DNA of 57,369 bases from Clostridiales bacterium (GTDB lineage Bacteria; Bacillota; Clostridia; Christensenellales; Christensenellaceae): the NCBI GenBank assembly GCA_015056045.1, contig SVGZ01000014.1, positions 1-57,369 on the forward strand, read 5' to 3'. The position numbers and the translations under genes are program-made. Positions 38,093 through 46,535 of this stretch are shown one piece after another. The notes under the pieces are model-generated. The model was not told where the DNA came from, ran no database searches, and saw nothing but the letters and a program-made list of their open reading frames with translations. Within the stretch, counting starts at the first letter, position 1, and every line of letters starts with the position of its first letter.

Positions 38093-38531
38093 GTTCGTTT
38101 CCTTTATAATATAAAAATAATTTACGCAAAAATTTCCCGTCCATCATAACAGACGCAAAAAGCAGCAATAAAGTTCCCTTATCGGAAAAAAATTTTCTGC
38201 CGAAAATCATTATAACGCAAGACAAAGCAAAATAAAAGCAGGCAGATGTAATACCTTTGTGAATTATTCTTTTAGAATTTCTTATCCTTATACAAAATCA
38301 CTTGCTTTGTTAAATTTTTCAAATAAAAAGTTTCGTCAAACTTGTATAACGGATGTGAATATTCTTCTTATTTTACAACTATTTCAAGTTTGCCCGTTGA
38401 AATGCGCCGTTTTTTTCGGTAAGATGAGTATACACCACGTGGCAGAAAGGGCATCGATACCGCAATGTTATCGTTTTTGGGCAAAATGCCCGATGGGTAT
38501 GATGCCAAAAAAGTTGTTTGGAGGTAATGAT
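38093..38531. promoter_or_regulatory. Divergent region with nlpC promoter and structured leader
   Basis: This 439-base gap has no gene. A strong plus-strand promoter is TTGAAA (38397-38402), 17-base spacer, TAAGAT (38420-38425). The roughly 100-base leader holds GGCATCGATACC (38450-38461) that pairs with GGTATGATGCC (38496-38506), an inner hairpin GGGCA-AAA-TGCCC (38479-38491), and a competing pair CGATA (38455-38459)/TATCG (38469-38473). The ribosome site GGAGG is at 38520-38524. On the minus strand a TATAAT (around 38214-38209) may serve the LCP gene. The first 150 bases otherwise show only AT-rich sequence. Confidence 0.65.
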
Positions 38532-39770
38532 ATGAAAAAACTGATCAGCATCGTGCTGCTGACGCTTTCGATCCTGCTTATCCCGATGAGCGCATTTGCA
38601 GCCGAAAGGCACGAAATTTTAAAACAAGGCGATAAGGATAAATGGGTTCTGGAGCTGCAGGAAGCACTTTATGAAAAGGGCTACCTCAAAGTCAAACCCA
38701 CGGGGTATTACGGAACGGATACACAGAGCGCTGTCATCGCCTATCAGAAAGACCATGACCTTCGTGTAGACGGAAAAGCCGGTCCTGAAACGCTCAGCTC
38801 CCTTTACGGAGATGATTATGAGCCGATCCCGGAGACTCGCTTTGCCGAGGAAGATGACAATGAAACTGTTACCCCGAAATATGAAGATGCCTTAAAAGTC
38901 GGCGACCGCGGCGATACCGTTACCGCTGTACAGGAAGCGCTCAAAAAATACGGCTACTATTATTACGAAAAGATCACCGGCTATTATGGGCCGATCACCG
39001 AAGAAGCCGTCCGCAAATTCCAGCGCAGCAATGAGCTTACGGAAACCGGCAGCTTAAACGAAGATGAGCTTGCGCTTCTCCTTGAAGGCCGCCCGAAATA
39101 CTATGTCATGTATCAGGGCGATAAAGGCGACGATATTGAACTCATGCAGCAGAGACTCCGCACGCTTGGTTATATGGATTCAAGCTCGACCGGATATTTC
39201 GGAACGATCACGCTTGCCGCAGTAAAGGAATTCCAGGAAGTCAACGGCCTTAAAGTTGACGGCAAAGTCGGCAAAGATACTCGTGCCATTCTCTATTCCG
39301 AAGATGCGAAAAAAGCACCCGAAAAAGCCGAAAACAAGGAAGAAACAACGGGCGAAAACAAAGAAGAAACCGAAGAGCCTGTCGAAAAAGACATGGTCAC
39401 GAAATTCATCGACATGGCCAAGGCACAGCTCGGCAAGGAATATGTTTACAGCACAGAAGGTCCCGATACCTTCGATTGTTCCGGTCTTGTTTACTACTGC
39501 TTAAAAAACATCGGCTACAAAGTTTCCCGTATGAGCAGCCGCAGCTATGCAAAATTCGATGCATGGGAAGATGTTGAAAGCAAAGCCGACCTGAAAAAAG
39601 GCGATCTCGTCTTCTTCTGCAGCAGCAAGAGCACAACGATCAGCCACATTGCGATCTACATCGGCGGTGGTGAGATCATCCACGCCATTCCGAGCGAAAA
39701 CAGCGTTTACATCAGCACACTCACCGGTTACTGGGACAAATACTACGTTTCCGCCAAACGCATTTTTTAA
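38532..39770 (+). CDS. Secreted NlpC/P60 endopeptidase with three PG-binding repeats
   Basis: Cell-wall hydrolase of 412 residues. A signal peptide (KKLISIVLLTLSILLIPMSAFA, cut after AFA) leads to three PG_binding_1 repeats (for example LELQEALYEKGYLKVKPTGYYG, VQEALKKYGYYYYEKITGYYG and MQQRLRTLGYMDSSSTGYFG). After a charged Lys/Glu linker comes an NlpC/P60 domain with catalytic Cys in TFDCSGLVYY, His in ISHIAIYIGG and a second His in EIIHAIP. It should cleave D-Glu-diaminoacid bonds of peptidoglycan stems. Start ATG 38532 is seven bases after GGAGG. The longer frame to 38259 covers the promoter and leader and is not used. Confidence 0.95.
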   Translation: MKKLISIVLLTLSILLIPMSAFAAERHEILKQGDKDKWVLELQEALYEKGYLKVKPTGYYGTDTQSAVIAYQKDHDLRVDGKAGPETLSSLYGDDYEPIPETRFAEEDDNETVTPKYEDALKVGDRGDTVTAVQEALKKYGYYYYEKITGYYGPITEEAVRKFQRSNELTETGSLNEDELALLLEGRPKYYVMYQGDKGDDIELMQQRLRTLGYMDSSSTGYFGTITLAAVKEFQEVNGLKVDGKVGKDTRAILYSEDAKKAPEKAENKEETTGENKEETEEPVEKDMVTKFIDMAKAQLGKEYVYSTEGPDTFDCSGLVYYCLKNIGYKVSRMSSRSYAKFDAWEDVESKADLKKGDLVFFCSSKSTTISHIAIYIGGGEIIHAIPSENSVYISTLTGYWDKYYVSAKRIF

Positions 39771-40290
39771 TTTTCAATTATAGAGATTGGTGGTTGGGGC
39801 GATATGACCTGAATTCAGACAGGCTATCTTGAGAGAATGTTTTTTCAATTCGGTGAGAAGATATAAGCCTGAAATCAGACAGGCTGTCTTGAGAGAAAGT
39901 TCTTTCAGTTTAGTGCGATGATACAGGCCTGAAATCAGACAGGTTATCTTGGAAGAAAGTTCTTTTAGTTTAGTGCGATGATACAGGTCTGAAATCGCAG
40001 GGCTAACTTAAAAAAAATCTTTTAGTTTAGACCGAATAAACAAAAAAACAAAACTTACAGAGGCGATCCTTGATCGCCTTTTTAATTTTCAATTATAGAG
40101 ATTGGTGGTTTGGGCGATATGACCTGAATTCAGACAGGTTATCTTGAGAGAAAGTTCTTTTAGTTTGGTGCGAATACATAGACCTGAATTCAGACGGGCT
40201 ATCTTGGGAGAAAGTTCTTTTAGTTTAATGAGAAGATACAGGCCTGAAATCAGACAGGCTATCTTGAGAGAAAGTTTTTCAGCTCAGTCT
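39764..40290. repeat. Two blocks of a 60-bp tandem repeat
   Basis: A unit of exactly 60 bp starts (A/G)CCTGAA(A/T)TCAGACAGG and continues with TATCTTGAGAGAAAGTTC-like sequence. Block A has four copies from 39807, 39867, 39927 and 39987 (last one degenerate); block B three from 40121, 40181 and 40241 (last one truncated). Each block is preceded by the same leader, TTTTTAATTTTCAATTATAG plus AGATTGGTGGTT and GGGCGATATG (39766-39806 and 40080-40120). The offset between blocks is 315 bp. Between the blocks is the terminator at 40059-40084. No open frame uses the repeats. Confidence 0.92.
40059..40084 (+). terminator. Terminator between the repeat blocks
   Basis: AGGCGATCCTTGATCGCCT hairpin followed by TTTT. 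It probably is the original terminator of the NlpC/P60 gene, now displaced 290 bp downstream by repeat block A. Confidence 0.85.
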
Positions 40291-40412
40291 GAAAGCATTT
40301 TTCTTGCCGCTTAAAAATATCGCTTTACCAAATTAAAATATTTCTTGTTTAGAAAGCCTTCTTTATATATAATGATAGTTGGTACGGTCATCGTACTGAA
40401 AGAGGTATTTCT

Positions 40413-41567
40413 ATGAATAAAAAAATGATCACAGTTATTATAGACGGCTCCGCAGACAGAGGACAGGAAGCTCTCGAAGGCATGACTCCCTATGAAGCGG
40501 CAAACACACCCGTAATGGACAGCCTTTTCCGCCGCAGCATGGCTGCAGGAACCGTTGTCAGCATCCCCGAAGGTCTCGAGATCGGCAGTGCCGTTGCAAA
40601 CCTCAACTTCCTCGGCTTTGATCCCTATCAGTATCAGGGCAGAGCTGCGGTTGAAGCTGCAGGCGCAGGCATCAAGACAAACCCCGATAACCTGTATATC
40701 CGCACCAATTTCTGCACCTTTGAAGGCGAAGACTATGCACACGCAAAGATCAAGAGCTACTCTGCTTACGACGTTGCAACAGAAAAAGCGCGCCCGCTGA
40801 ACGAAATGCTTCAGCGTGAGCTTTTCAGCAAATACGGCATGACATTGCACTATGCCGGTTCTTTCCGCAATATTCTGGAAGTTCCCGGCGGCAAAAAGCT
40901 CTACCCCGTTGAGCTTGCGCCTGCACACGATATTATCGGGCAGCCCATTTCGCAGTACATCTATGACGATGAAAAATCCAAAGTATTCTTTGAACTGCAG
41001 GAAAAATGCTATGAACTCTTGAAAGACAGCGGCTGCGAAGTCAACGGCGTCTGGTTCTGGGGTGCATCTATTCCGCCGGTCATTACAGGCGATACAAAAG
41101 GCAGAAAAGCCTTTGCGGAAACTGTTCTCATGCAGGGCATCACGGCAATCGCAGGTCTTGAGCTCTATTCCTGCCCTGAGGAATACAGACTCCCGAGGCT
41201 CCTTACCGATAAACTCGAAAAAGCACTCGAAGCGATCAACGGCGATTACGACAATATCTATGTCCATATTCAGGAATGCGACGACTTGGCACATGAACGC
41301 GAACCGATACGCAAAAAAGTCGCTCTTGAGCTTATCGATATGATGATCGGCAACCTCGTAAACGGCATTGAAGGCGATTTCAATATGCTCCTCGCATCCG
41401 ATCACTATACCTATTCCGATACAGGCGCACATGGCGGAAGCCCGACACCTTTCTTCATCTATGACTCCGCAAACGAAGTCGAACGCGAAGGCGCTTTCAC
41501 CGAACAGAACTGCATCGATACAGGGCTCGTTTTAACAATGCCCGAACTCCACGCGATGCGCAAATAA
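40413..41567 (+). CDS. apgM: 2,3-bisphosphoglycerate-independent phosphoglycerate mutase, ApgM type
   Basis: Glycolytic enzyme interconverting 3- and 2-phosphoglycerate, metal-dependent, alkaline-phosphatase fold; 384 residues match the archaeal-type ApgM rather than the 510-residue GpmI. Metal motifs: IIDGSADRG at the N-terminus, GSAVANLNFLGFDP with the nucleophile Ser, and C-terminal HIQECDDLAHE and LLASDHYT...GAHGG. Start ATG 40413 follows AAAGAGG. A TATAAT-like element at about 40367 with TTGTTT upstream and the small hairpin GTACGGTCATCGTAC (40382-40396) precede it. Could act on other phospho-sugars or in threonine synthesis as a homoserine-kinase-like branch. Confidence 0.93.
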   Translation: MNKKMITVIIDGSADRGQEALEGMTPYEAANTPVMDSLFRRSMAAGTVVSIPEGLEIGSAVANLNFLGFDPYQYQGRAAVEAAGAGIKTNPDNLYIRTNFCTFEGEDYAHAKIKSYSAYDVATEKARPLNEMLQRELFSKYGMTLHYAGSFRNILEVPGGKKLYPVELAPAHDIIGQPISQYIYDDEKSKVFFELQEKCYELLKDSGCEVNGVWFWGASIPPVITGDTKGRKAFAETVLMQGITAIAGLELYSCPEEYRLPRLLTDKLEKALEAINGDYDNIYVHIQECDDLAHEREPIRKKVALELIDMMIGNLVNGIEGDFNMLLASDHYTYSDTGAHGGSPTPFFIYDSANEVEREGAFTEQNCIDTGLVLTMPELHAMRK

Positions 41568-41576
41568 GATCTTATA

Positions 41577-41607
41577 AGCGGCTGCCAAACCAGCAGCCGT
41601 TTTTTAT
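41577..41607 (+). terminator. Terminator after apgM
   Basis: CGGCTGCCAAACCAGCAGCCG hairpin, then TTTTTTATT. It lies right before the next gene. Confidence 0.85.
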
Positions 41608-41620
41608 TAGGTGGAATTTT

Positions 41621-41998
41621 ATGGAACATCATCACCATCATATCAGCCTCGACGAAGCTGCAGAAAGGCTGATCGAAAGCCCCGGCAAATATCCGGGCAT
41701 CATTTTAGAACAGCTTCTTTTAGAGCTTATCGATGCGGCGATCATGGATTGCGCAGACGATGCGGTCGAAGCTTTCCTCCTGCAGGCAGGCAAGCTCGTC
41801 TTTTCCCTTGCTTCGGGCGAAAGCCGTTTTTCCCCGGAAGAACGCCGCTATATGCTTGTAACAGACATCGCAGACCCCGATAACAGCGAACATAAGCTCC
41901 TGCATCTGGCGCTCGAAAACAAACAATTTGCCCTGATGGAAGCCATGATCACAAATCTTTCCTGTTTTTTTGTCATTGGCGAAGAAGAGAAGCAATAA
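41621..41998 (+). CDS. Small protein with His-rich N-terminus, function unknown
   Basis: Protein of 125 residues not recognised. It begins MEHHHHHISLDEAAERL: five consecutive His coded by mixed CAT/CAC codons, so not a cloning tag. The rest is predicted mostly helical and acidic (LEQLLLELIDAAIMDCADDAVEAF). Start ATG 41621 follows TAGGTGG. Placed between apgM and zapA. The His run may bind Ni or Zn ions. Confidence 0.65.
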   Translation: MEHHHHHISLDEAAERLIESPGKYPGIILEQLLLELIDAAIMDCADDAVEAFLLQAGKLVFSLASGESRFSPEERRYMLVTDIADPDNSEHKLLHLALENKQFALMEAMITNLSCFFVIGEEEKQ

Positions 41999-42077
41999 AC
42001 TTCTCTTTTTTTCTTGTTACGGCGAGACAAATGCTATATAATTTAGATATATCCGAAGAAATCGAGGTGACGGGCTT

Positions 42078-42578
42078 TTGGCAAAAACGCACGCGACAAT
42101 AGTGATCAATGATATGGAATATTCGGTCGTTTCCGACAACAGCCCGGAACAGCTCAACCGCATTGCCTTTACGCTGAATGAAAAGCTGCGTGCTTTAGGC
42201 AGCGAAAGCTCCGACCATAAGAGCCGCGAGCTTCTCGTTTTAACAGCGCTCAACGTTGTGGATGATTACCTCCGCGCATACGACAGCTTAAAGGAAATGC
42301 AGATCCGCCTGCAGACACTGACGACAGCACTCGGCGGTGCAGAGCTCGAAAATCAGCGCAGCGGCGCAGAATATGAAAACCTCGTCGCCTATCAGGAAGC
42401 TGCAGAAAAAGAAATGAGCATCCTTCGGGAAAAGAACCACGAACTCGAACTCGAAAACGCAAGGCTTACGGAAGAGATCGAAAGCCTTCAGCAGGAAAAT
42501 GCTTTTTTAACCACGGAAAACGAAGAGCTTCGCCATGAGCTCGCACATGACGACATCACATTTGAGGAGCAATCATGA
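42078..42578 (+). CDS. zapA: Cell division protein ZapA-like
   Basis: FtsZ-bundling protein that stabilises the division ring. From TTG 42078 (after GAGGTGA) the 166 residues start AKTHATIVINDMEYSVVSD, a ZapA beta-hairpin domain, followed by VLTALNVVDDYLRAYDSL and a long coiled coil (about 75-160, QRSGAEYENLVAYQEAAEKE). The coiled coil is longer than in Bacillus ZapA (about 85 residues). Its stop overlaps the next start as ATGA, so translation is coupled to the aldo/keto reductase gene. Confidence 0.85.
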   Translation: MAKTHATIVINDMEYSVVSDNSPEQLNRIAFTLNEKLRALGSESSDHKSRELLVLTALNVVDDYLRAYDSLKEMQIRLQTLTTALGGAELENQRSGAEYENLVAYQEAAEKEMSILREKNHELELENARLTEEIESLQQENAFLTTENEELRHELAHDDITFEEQS

Positions 42579-43480
42579 AAAAAGTACAGCTTGGAAAAAC
42601 AGGACTCATGGTCACACCCGTCATCTATGGCGGTATCGTTTCGATGAAAGACGGACAGGAAGCTTCCGACAGATATGTCAAATGGTCGCTTGAACGCGGC
42701 ATCAACTATTACGATGTTGCGCCGGTCTATGAAGATGCACAGGAAAAGCTCGGTAATTCCCTCATTGGCAAAAGGGATGAGATTTACCTCGCCTGCAAAA
42801 CGACGACAAGAACCTATCTGGAAGCAGAAAAGGAAATGGCAGAATCTTTCCGCCTGCTGCATACGGATCATTTTGATGTGTATCAGCTCCATGCCGTTTC
42901 GACAAAAGAAGAGATCGACGTTGCTTTCGGCAAAGGCGGCATCATGGAGCTTCTTTTCAAAGCAAAAGACGAAGGAAAGATCGCGCATATCGGCCTTACG
43001 GGTCATAACGAAGAAGCGATCCTTTATGCGCTTTCCAAATATGATTTTGAAACGGTCATGTACCCGATCAACTGGAATATCCACATGGGTCAGGGCAACG
43101 GTGAAAAGCTCTGTCAGCTGAAAAAAGAGCGCGGATACGGCATTCTCGGCATGAAAAACCAGATCGAACGCGCTTGGAAAAACAACGAAGAGCGTTATTC
43201 CTCGAAATTCCCGAAGAGCTGGTGTAAGCCCTTTGACCCGAAGGAAGACCCCGAAGCAGCGATCTCTGCCATGCGCTATGCACTGCATATCGGTGCGGAT
43301 GTCCTCATTCCGCCGGGCAATTTCGAAAGCTTCTCCTTCTGCATTGAAAATATGGAAAAAGGAACAGCTGCCTATACAAAAGAAGATGAGCAGATCCTCC
43401 GCGATCGCTTCACAAAATTCGGTCATCTGCCCTTCCTCCTTGAAGATAAGGGCATGATCAACGAAAGCGAAAAAGAATGA
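42575..43480 (+). CDS. Aldo/keto reductase
   Basis: Fourth AKR of the window, but from another branch than the tandem trio: 301 residues starting MKKVQLGKTGLMVTPVIYGG, typical of the YghZ/Tas-like group. Tetrad candidates are Asp48 and Tyr52 in YYDVAPVYEDA, Lys in LACKTTTR and His in YQLHAVST. A C-terminal DxxPP segment (VLIPPGNFESF) replaces the usual cofactor loop. It sits in an operon with zapA and a glycosidase, 12 bases before the latter. Confidence 0.9.
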   Translation: MKKVQLGKTGLMVTPVIYGGIVSMKDGQEASDRYVKWSLERGINYYDVAPVYEDAQEKLGNSLIGKRDEIYLACKTTTRTYLEAEKEMAESFRLLHTDHFDVYQLHAVSTKEEIDVAFGKGGIMELLFKAKDEGKIAHIGLTGHNEEAILYALSKYDFETVMYPINWNIHMGQGNGEKLCQLKKERGYGILGMKNQIERAWKNNEERYSSKFPKSWCKPFDPKEDPEAAISAMRYALHIGADVLIPPGNFESFSFCIENMEKGTAAYTKEDEQILRDRFTKFGHLPFLLEDKGMINESEKE

Positions 43481-43492
43481 TAAGGAGCCGAC

Positions 43493-44425
43493 ATGAGAAA
43501 AGCACAAGCCCCTTTGTTTATGGATCCGATCTTTAACGGAGCCGCAGACCCGACGATCATCTGGAACAGACAGGAAAAAGAATGGTGGATCATCTATACA
43601 CAGCGACACAGCAGTGGACCCGGTCCCGGCGTTACAAACATCCACGGAAGCGAACTTGGCGTCGCATCCTCCAAAGACGGACACGATTTTTATTATCGCG
43701 GCACTTTGGAAGGCCTGCATTTTGAACACGGCCATAATACATTCTGGGCGCCGGAAGTGCTTTACCATGAAGGCAAATATCATATGTATGTTTCCTATGT
43801 CCGCGGTATGCCCACGCATTGGGGTTTTCCGCGCGACATCATCCACTATACGAGCGAGAACCTCTGGGAATGGCACTTCGAATCGAAATTGACGCTTTCT
43901 TCCCACAAAGTTATCGATGCCTGCGTTGCGGAGATCGAACCCGGTCATTGGCGCATGTGGTATAAAGACGAAGCGGATAATTCCTATTGCCATTATTCCG
44001 ACAGCCATGACCTCTATCATTGGGAAAATATGGGCCGTGCCATTGCAGACGAACCGCATGAAGGCCCGAACGTTTTCTATTGGCAGAATAAATGGTGGTA
44101 TATCGGCGATTATTGGAAAGGTCAGAAATGTTTTTCGAGCGATGACTGCACAAATTGGGAATATGCCGGCATGATCCTCGATAAACCGGGCAAACGCCCG
44201 CACGATCAGGCGATCGGCAACCATGCGGATGTCCTCGTTTTGGGCGAAGAGGCCTATATTTTCTATTTTTCCCATGTTCCCGTGCCGGAAGACATCGACA
44301 AAACAAAACCCTTGCCGCAGGAATATAAGACTCTTGCCGTTCAGGTCGCAAGGCTCCATACAGACGGGAGAATGCTCTATTGCGACAGAGATGAAGAGTT
44401 TGATTTTGTCCTGCCGGAACTATAA
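43493..44425 (+). CDS. Five-bladed beta-propeller glycoside hydrolase-like protein
   Basis: Predicted cytosolic glycosidase of the GH43/GH117/GH32-type propeller fold, 310 residues, no signal peptide. Blade motifs are visible: GAADPTIIWNRQEKEWWIIY, HNTFWAPEVLYHEGKYHMYV, VIDACVAEIEPGHWRMWYKD, EGPNVFYWQNKWWYIGDYW. Acidic triad candidates are Asp in ADP, Asp in VIDAC and Glu in EGPNV. Closest family and substrate are unclear; arabinan, galactan-derived sugars or fructosides are possible. Start ATG 43493 follows AAGGAG. Ten bases separate it from the next gene. Confidence 0.83.
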   Translation: MRKAQAPLFMDPIFNGAADPTIIWNRQEKEWWIIYTQRHSSGPGPGVTNIHGSELGVASSKDGHDFYYRGTLEGLHFEHGHNTFWAPEVLYHEGKYHMYVSYVRGMPTHWGFPRDIIHYTSENLWEWHFESKLTLSSHKVIDACVAEIEPGHWRMWYKDEADNSYCHYSDSHDLYHWENMGRAIADEPHEGPNVFYWQNKWWYIGDYWKGQKCFSSDDCTNWEYAGMILDKPGKRPHDQAIGNHADVLVLGEEAYIFYFSHVPVPEDIDKTKPLPQEYKTLAVQVARLHTDGRMLYCDRDEEFDFVLPEL

Positions 44426-44434
44426 ACGGCTTTT

Positions 44435-45115
44435 ATGTATTTAGTCATGGCGGCTGTCGGTCTGATCATTGCCGGCATCCTCGTATATCACGAAAAAAAG
44501 AAAACGGAGCTTCTGCAGATCCTTTCTGCGTGCTTTTCGGCAGCGGTATTTCTTCTCATCGGTGCAAAACTGGCAGGCATCCTTTCCTATGTGATGTACT
44601 GCATTGCGGAAAATATTGCGATCGGCTTCAATATTTTCACCGAATCGGGCATCGTCTTTTACGGCGGTCTTCTGGGTTTCCTCTACGGCTTGAAACGGGA
44701 AAAACTCAGTTGGGAAACTATGCAGCTCATCAGCGCAGTTATTCCGCTGTTTCATGCCTTTGCCCGTATCGGCTGCTATTTTTCGGGCTGCTGCTTTGGC
44801 AAAGTGAGCAGGTTTTGCGCTCTGCCCTATCCGATCTCCGATCCAACTGCCATGCGCATCCCCATTCAGCTGATCGAAGCCGGCAGTCTATTCATTCTCT
44901 TTTTCGTGTTATGGTATTTATATAGGAAGAAAAAAGGAAATATTTTATCTCTTTACCTTATTTCCTATGCGGTTTTGCGCTTTATCACAGAGTTTTTCCG
45001 CGGTGATGCTGTCCGTGGGATCCTCTTCGGGCTTTCTTTCAGCCAATACATCAGCATTATACTTTTCCTCGCGGTCATTTGCCGCACTGTAAAGGAGAAA
45101 CATCGTGGAACTTGA
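44435..45115 (+). CDS. Prolipoprotein diacylglyceryl transferase-like (Lgt family)
   Basis: Polytopic membrane protein of 226 residues. Similar to Lgt: YGGLLGFLYGLKR, HAFARIGCYFSGCCFGK (the RIGNFxxGxxxG motif) and FITEFFRGD. In typical Lgt the loop HGGL has His and the third motif reads HPTQLYE; here these are YGGL and IPIQLIEA. So it may be a paralogue with altered donor or acceptor specificity. It overlaps the start of the Crp/Fnr gene by 11 bases. Another, canonical Lgt presumably exists elsewhere. Confidence 0.78.
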   Translation: MYLVMAAVGLIIAGILVYHEKKKTELLQILSACFSAAVFLLIGAKLAGILSYVMYCIAENIAIGFNIFTESGIVFYGGLLGFLYGLKREKLSWETMQLISAVIPLFHAFARIGCYFSGCCFGKVSRFCALPYPISDPTAMRIPIQLIEAGSLFILFFVLWYLYRKKKGNILSLYLISYAVLRFITEFFRGDAVRGILFGLSFSQYISIILFLAVICRTVKEKHRGT

Positions 45116-45746
45116 ACAAACGACATTATTTAAAGGCATCACAAGCTATGAATGCTTCCGTATGCGCAGCTGTTTTGAAATGCGCGAAGAGAGCTTCCTT
45201 GCGGGCGAAACCGTCATGCGCTATGGCAATGGAAAAAGCGAGATCGGTATCGTCCTTGAAGGCTCTGTCTTTGCGACACGCTACACCATAGACGGTGAGC
45301 GAATGTTCATCGAATATATCGAAGCCGGCGATGTTTTTGGCGAATCCCTTGCTTTTGCCGGTATGGAAGATGATATTTCGATCGTTTGCCACGAAAATGC
45401 AAAAATCATTTTTATCGACAAAAAACATATCGTCAAGCGCTGTGAAAATGCCTGCCGTTTCCATACGGATTTCGTGCAGAATTTTATCGAGGCGCTTTCG
45501 GAAAGAACGGTCAAGCTCAGCGAACGTGTGGAGATCTTATCCAACCGCAGCACAAGGGAAAAGCTGCTCTGCTATTTCAACCTTTTGGCAGCAGCAAAAC
45601 GCAAAAAAGAGTTTGAAATTCCTTTCAGCGTTTCCGGTCTTGCGGATTTCCTCTGCGTCAACCGCAGCGCAATGACAAGGGAACTCAAAAAACTCGTCGA
45701 TGAAGGCGTCATCAAACAGGACAGACGCTTTGTATCCATAAATTAA
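45105..45746 (+). CDS. Crp/Fnr family transcription regulator
   Basis: Cyclic-nucleotide-binding-fold regulator of 213 residues: beta-roll (VMRYGNGKSEIGIVLEGSVF, about 30-50; IEYIEAGDVFGESLAF), dimer helix and C-terminal HTH (SVSGLADFLCVNRSAMTREL). No N-terminal FeS cysteine cluster like Fnr; two Cys (MRSCFEM, ICHE) are scattered. It overlaps the Lgt-like gene and precedes a lipoprotein by 16 bases, suggesting local regulation. Confidence 0.92.
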   Translation: MELEQTTLFKGITSYECFRMRSCFEMREESFLAGETVMRYGNGKSEIGIVLEGSVFATRYTIDGERMFIEYIEAGDVFGESLAFAGMEDDISIVCHENAKIIFIDKKHIVKRCENACRFHTDFVQNFIEALSERTVKLSERVEILSNRSTREKLLCYFNLLAAAKRKKEFEIPFSVSGLADFLCVNRSAMTRELKKLVDEGVIKQDRRFVSIN

Positions 45747-45761
45747 AACGGAGGAAAACTC

Positions 45762-46487
45762 ATGTTTAAAAAAATTCTTTCTATGTTGCTTTGCTGTATG
45801 ATGCTCTTTGCCATGGTCGGCTGCACTTCCCGCACAGAAGAAGTCGGCGAACTCGTCAAAGGCAACCTCGATACGCTTTACCTCGGCGTTTTTGATAAAA
45901 AACACGTCGTCAAAGTCGAAGATTCTCTGGCAGATCTCGAAGCGCTTTATGAGGAAAGCATGTACCTGAGCGGTGAAATGTTTGCGATGTATTGGGGTAT
46001 TTTTGATGAATACTTCGGCGAAACCTATGACACGCTGAGCGATGGCTTAAAGGCAGAGATCGACAGCCTCATGCGCGAAGTGTATAAAAAAGCCAAGTAT
46101 GAGATCGGCGAAGTCAAACAGATCAACGATTCTCTCTTTGAAGTGCAGGCAACGGTTTACCCGATCGACGTCGTCGCAACCGCACAGGAAGCTTACCTTG
46201 CCGGAAGCTATGCACCGCTGAATGATTTCTGGGCAAAATATGCGAATGTCTATTTTGAAGACCTCGATGCGGAAGCACAGGCCGCTTATACAGAAGAATA
46301 CGGTCAGCTTATCGTACAGCTCGTTCGCGAAGAAATGGCAGGGCTTGATTATCTGGAACCCGTTACGCATACGCTTCGCTATGAGCTGACAGATGAAGTC
46401 TGGATGCTCAACGGAGATGACCTCGAAGCTTTCGATTGGGATGTCCTCCGCTATGTCTATGAAGAAAATGCGGAATCTGCCGCATAA
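45762..46487 (+). CDS. Lipoprotein of unknown function
   Basis: Exported lipoprotein, 241 residues: signal MFKKILSMLLCCMMLFAMVGC with lipobox AMVGC. The mature part is acidic and helical (EEVGELVKGNLDTLYLGVFD) and looks like the DUF5105-type Clostridial lipoprotein family, though I am not certain. Start ATG 45762 follows GGAGGAAAA. Followed directly by the rplU promoter. Confidence 0.75.
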   Translation: MFKKILSMLLCCMMLFAMVGCTSRTEEVGELVKGNLDTLYLGVFDKKHVVKVEDSLADLEALYEESMYLSGEMFAMYWGIFDEYFGETYDTLSDGLKAEIDSLMREVYKKAKYEIGEVKQINDSLFEVQATVYPIDVVATAQEAYLAGSYAPLNDFWAKYANVYFEDLDAEAQAAYTEEYGQLIVQLVREEMAGLDYLEPVTHTLRYELTDEVWMLNGDDLEAFDWDVLRYVYEENAESAA

Positions 46488-46501
46488 AACCGGAATATTT
46501 C

Positions 46502-46530
46502 TTGACACATAAGAACATAAGTGATAGAAT
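46502..46530 (+). promoter_or_regulatory. rplU promoter
   Basis: TTGACA (46502-46507), exact 17-base spacer, TAGAAT (46525-46530). Confidence 0.88.
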
Positions 46531-46535
46531 GTACT

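Noticed and set aside
38259-38531. In-frame extension of the NlpC/P60 gene by 91 codons upstream.
   Set aside because: It spans the promoter at 38397-38425 and the structured leader; ATG 38532 has GGAGG and opens with a signal peptide.
39771-40300. CRISPR array.
   Set aside because: The 60-bp units repeat over their full length with no unique spacers of constant size, and no cas genes are present.
40311-41432. A 373-codon minus-strand frame opposite apgM.
   Set aside because: Antisense shadow of a gene with intact metal motifs, caused by codon bias.
42488-44359. A 623-codon minus-strand frame opposite the AKR and propeller genes.
   Set aside because: The plus-strand genes have motifs, ribosome sites and operon spacing; the long antisense frame follows from their codon bias.
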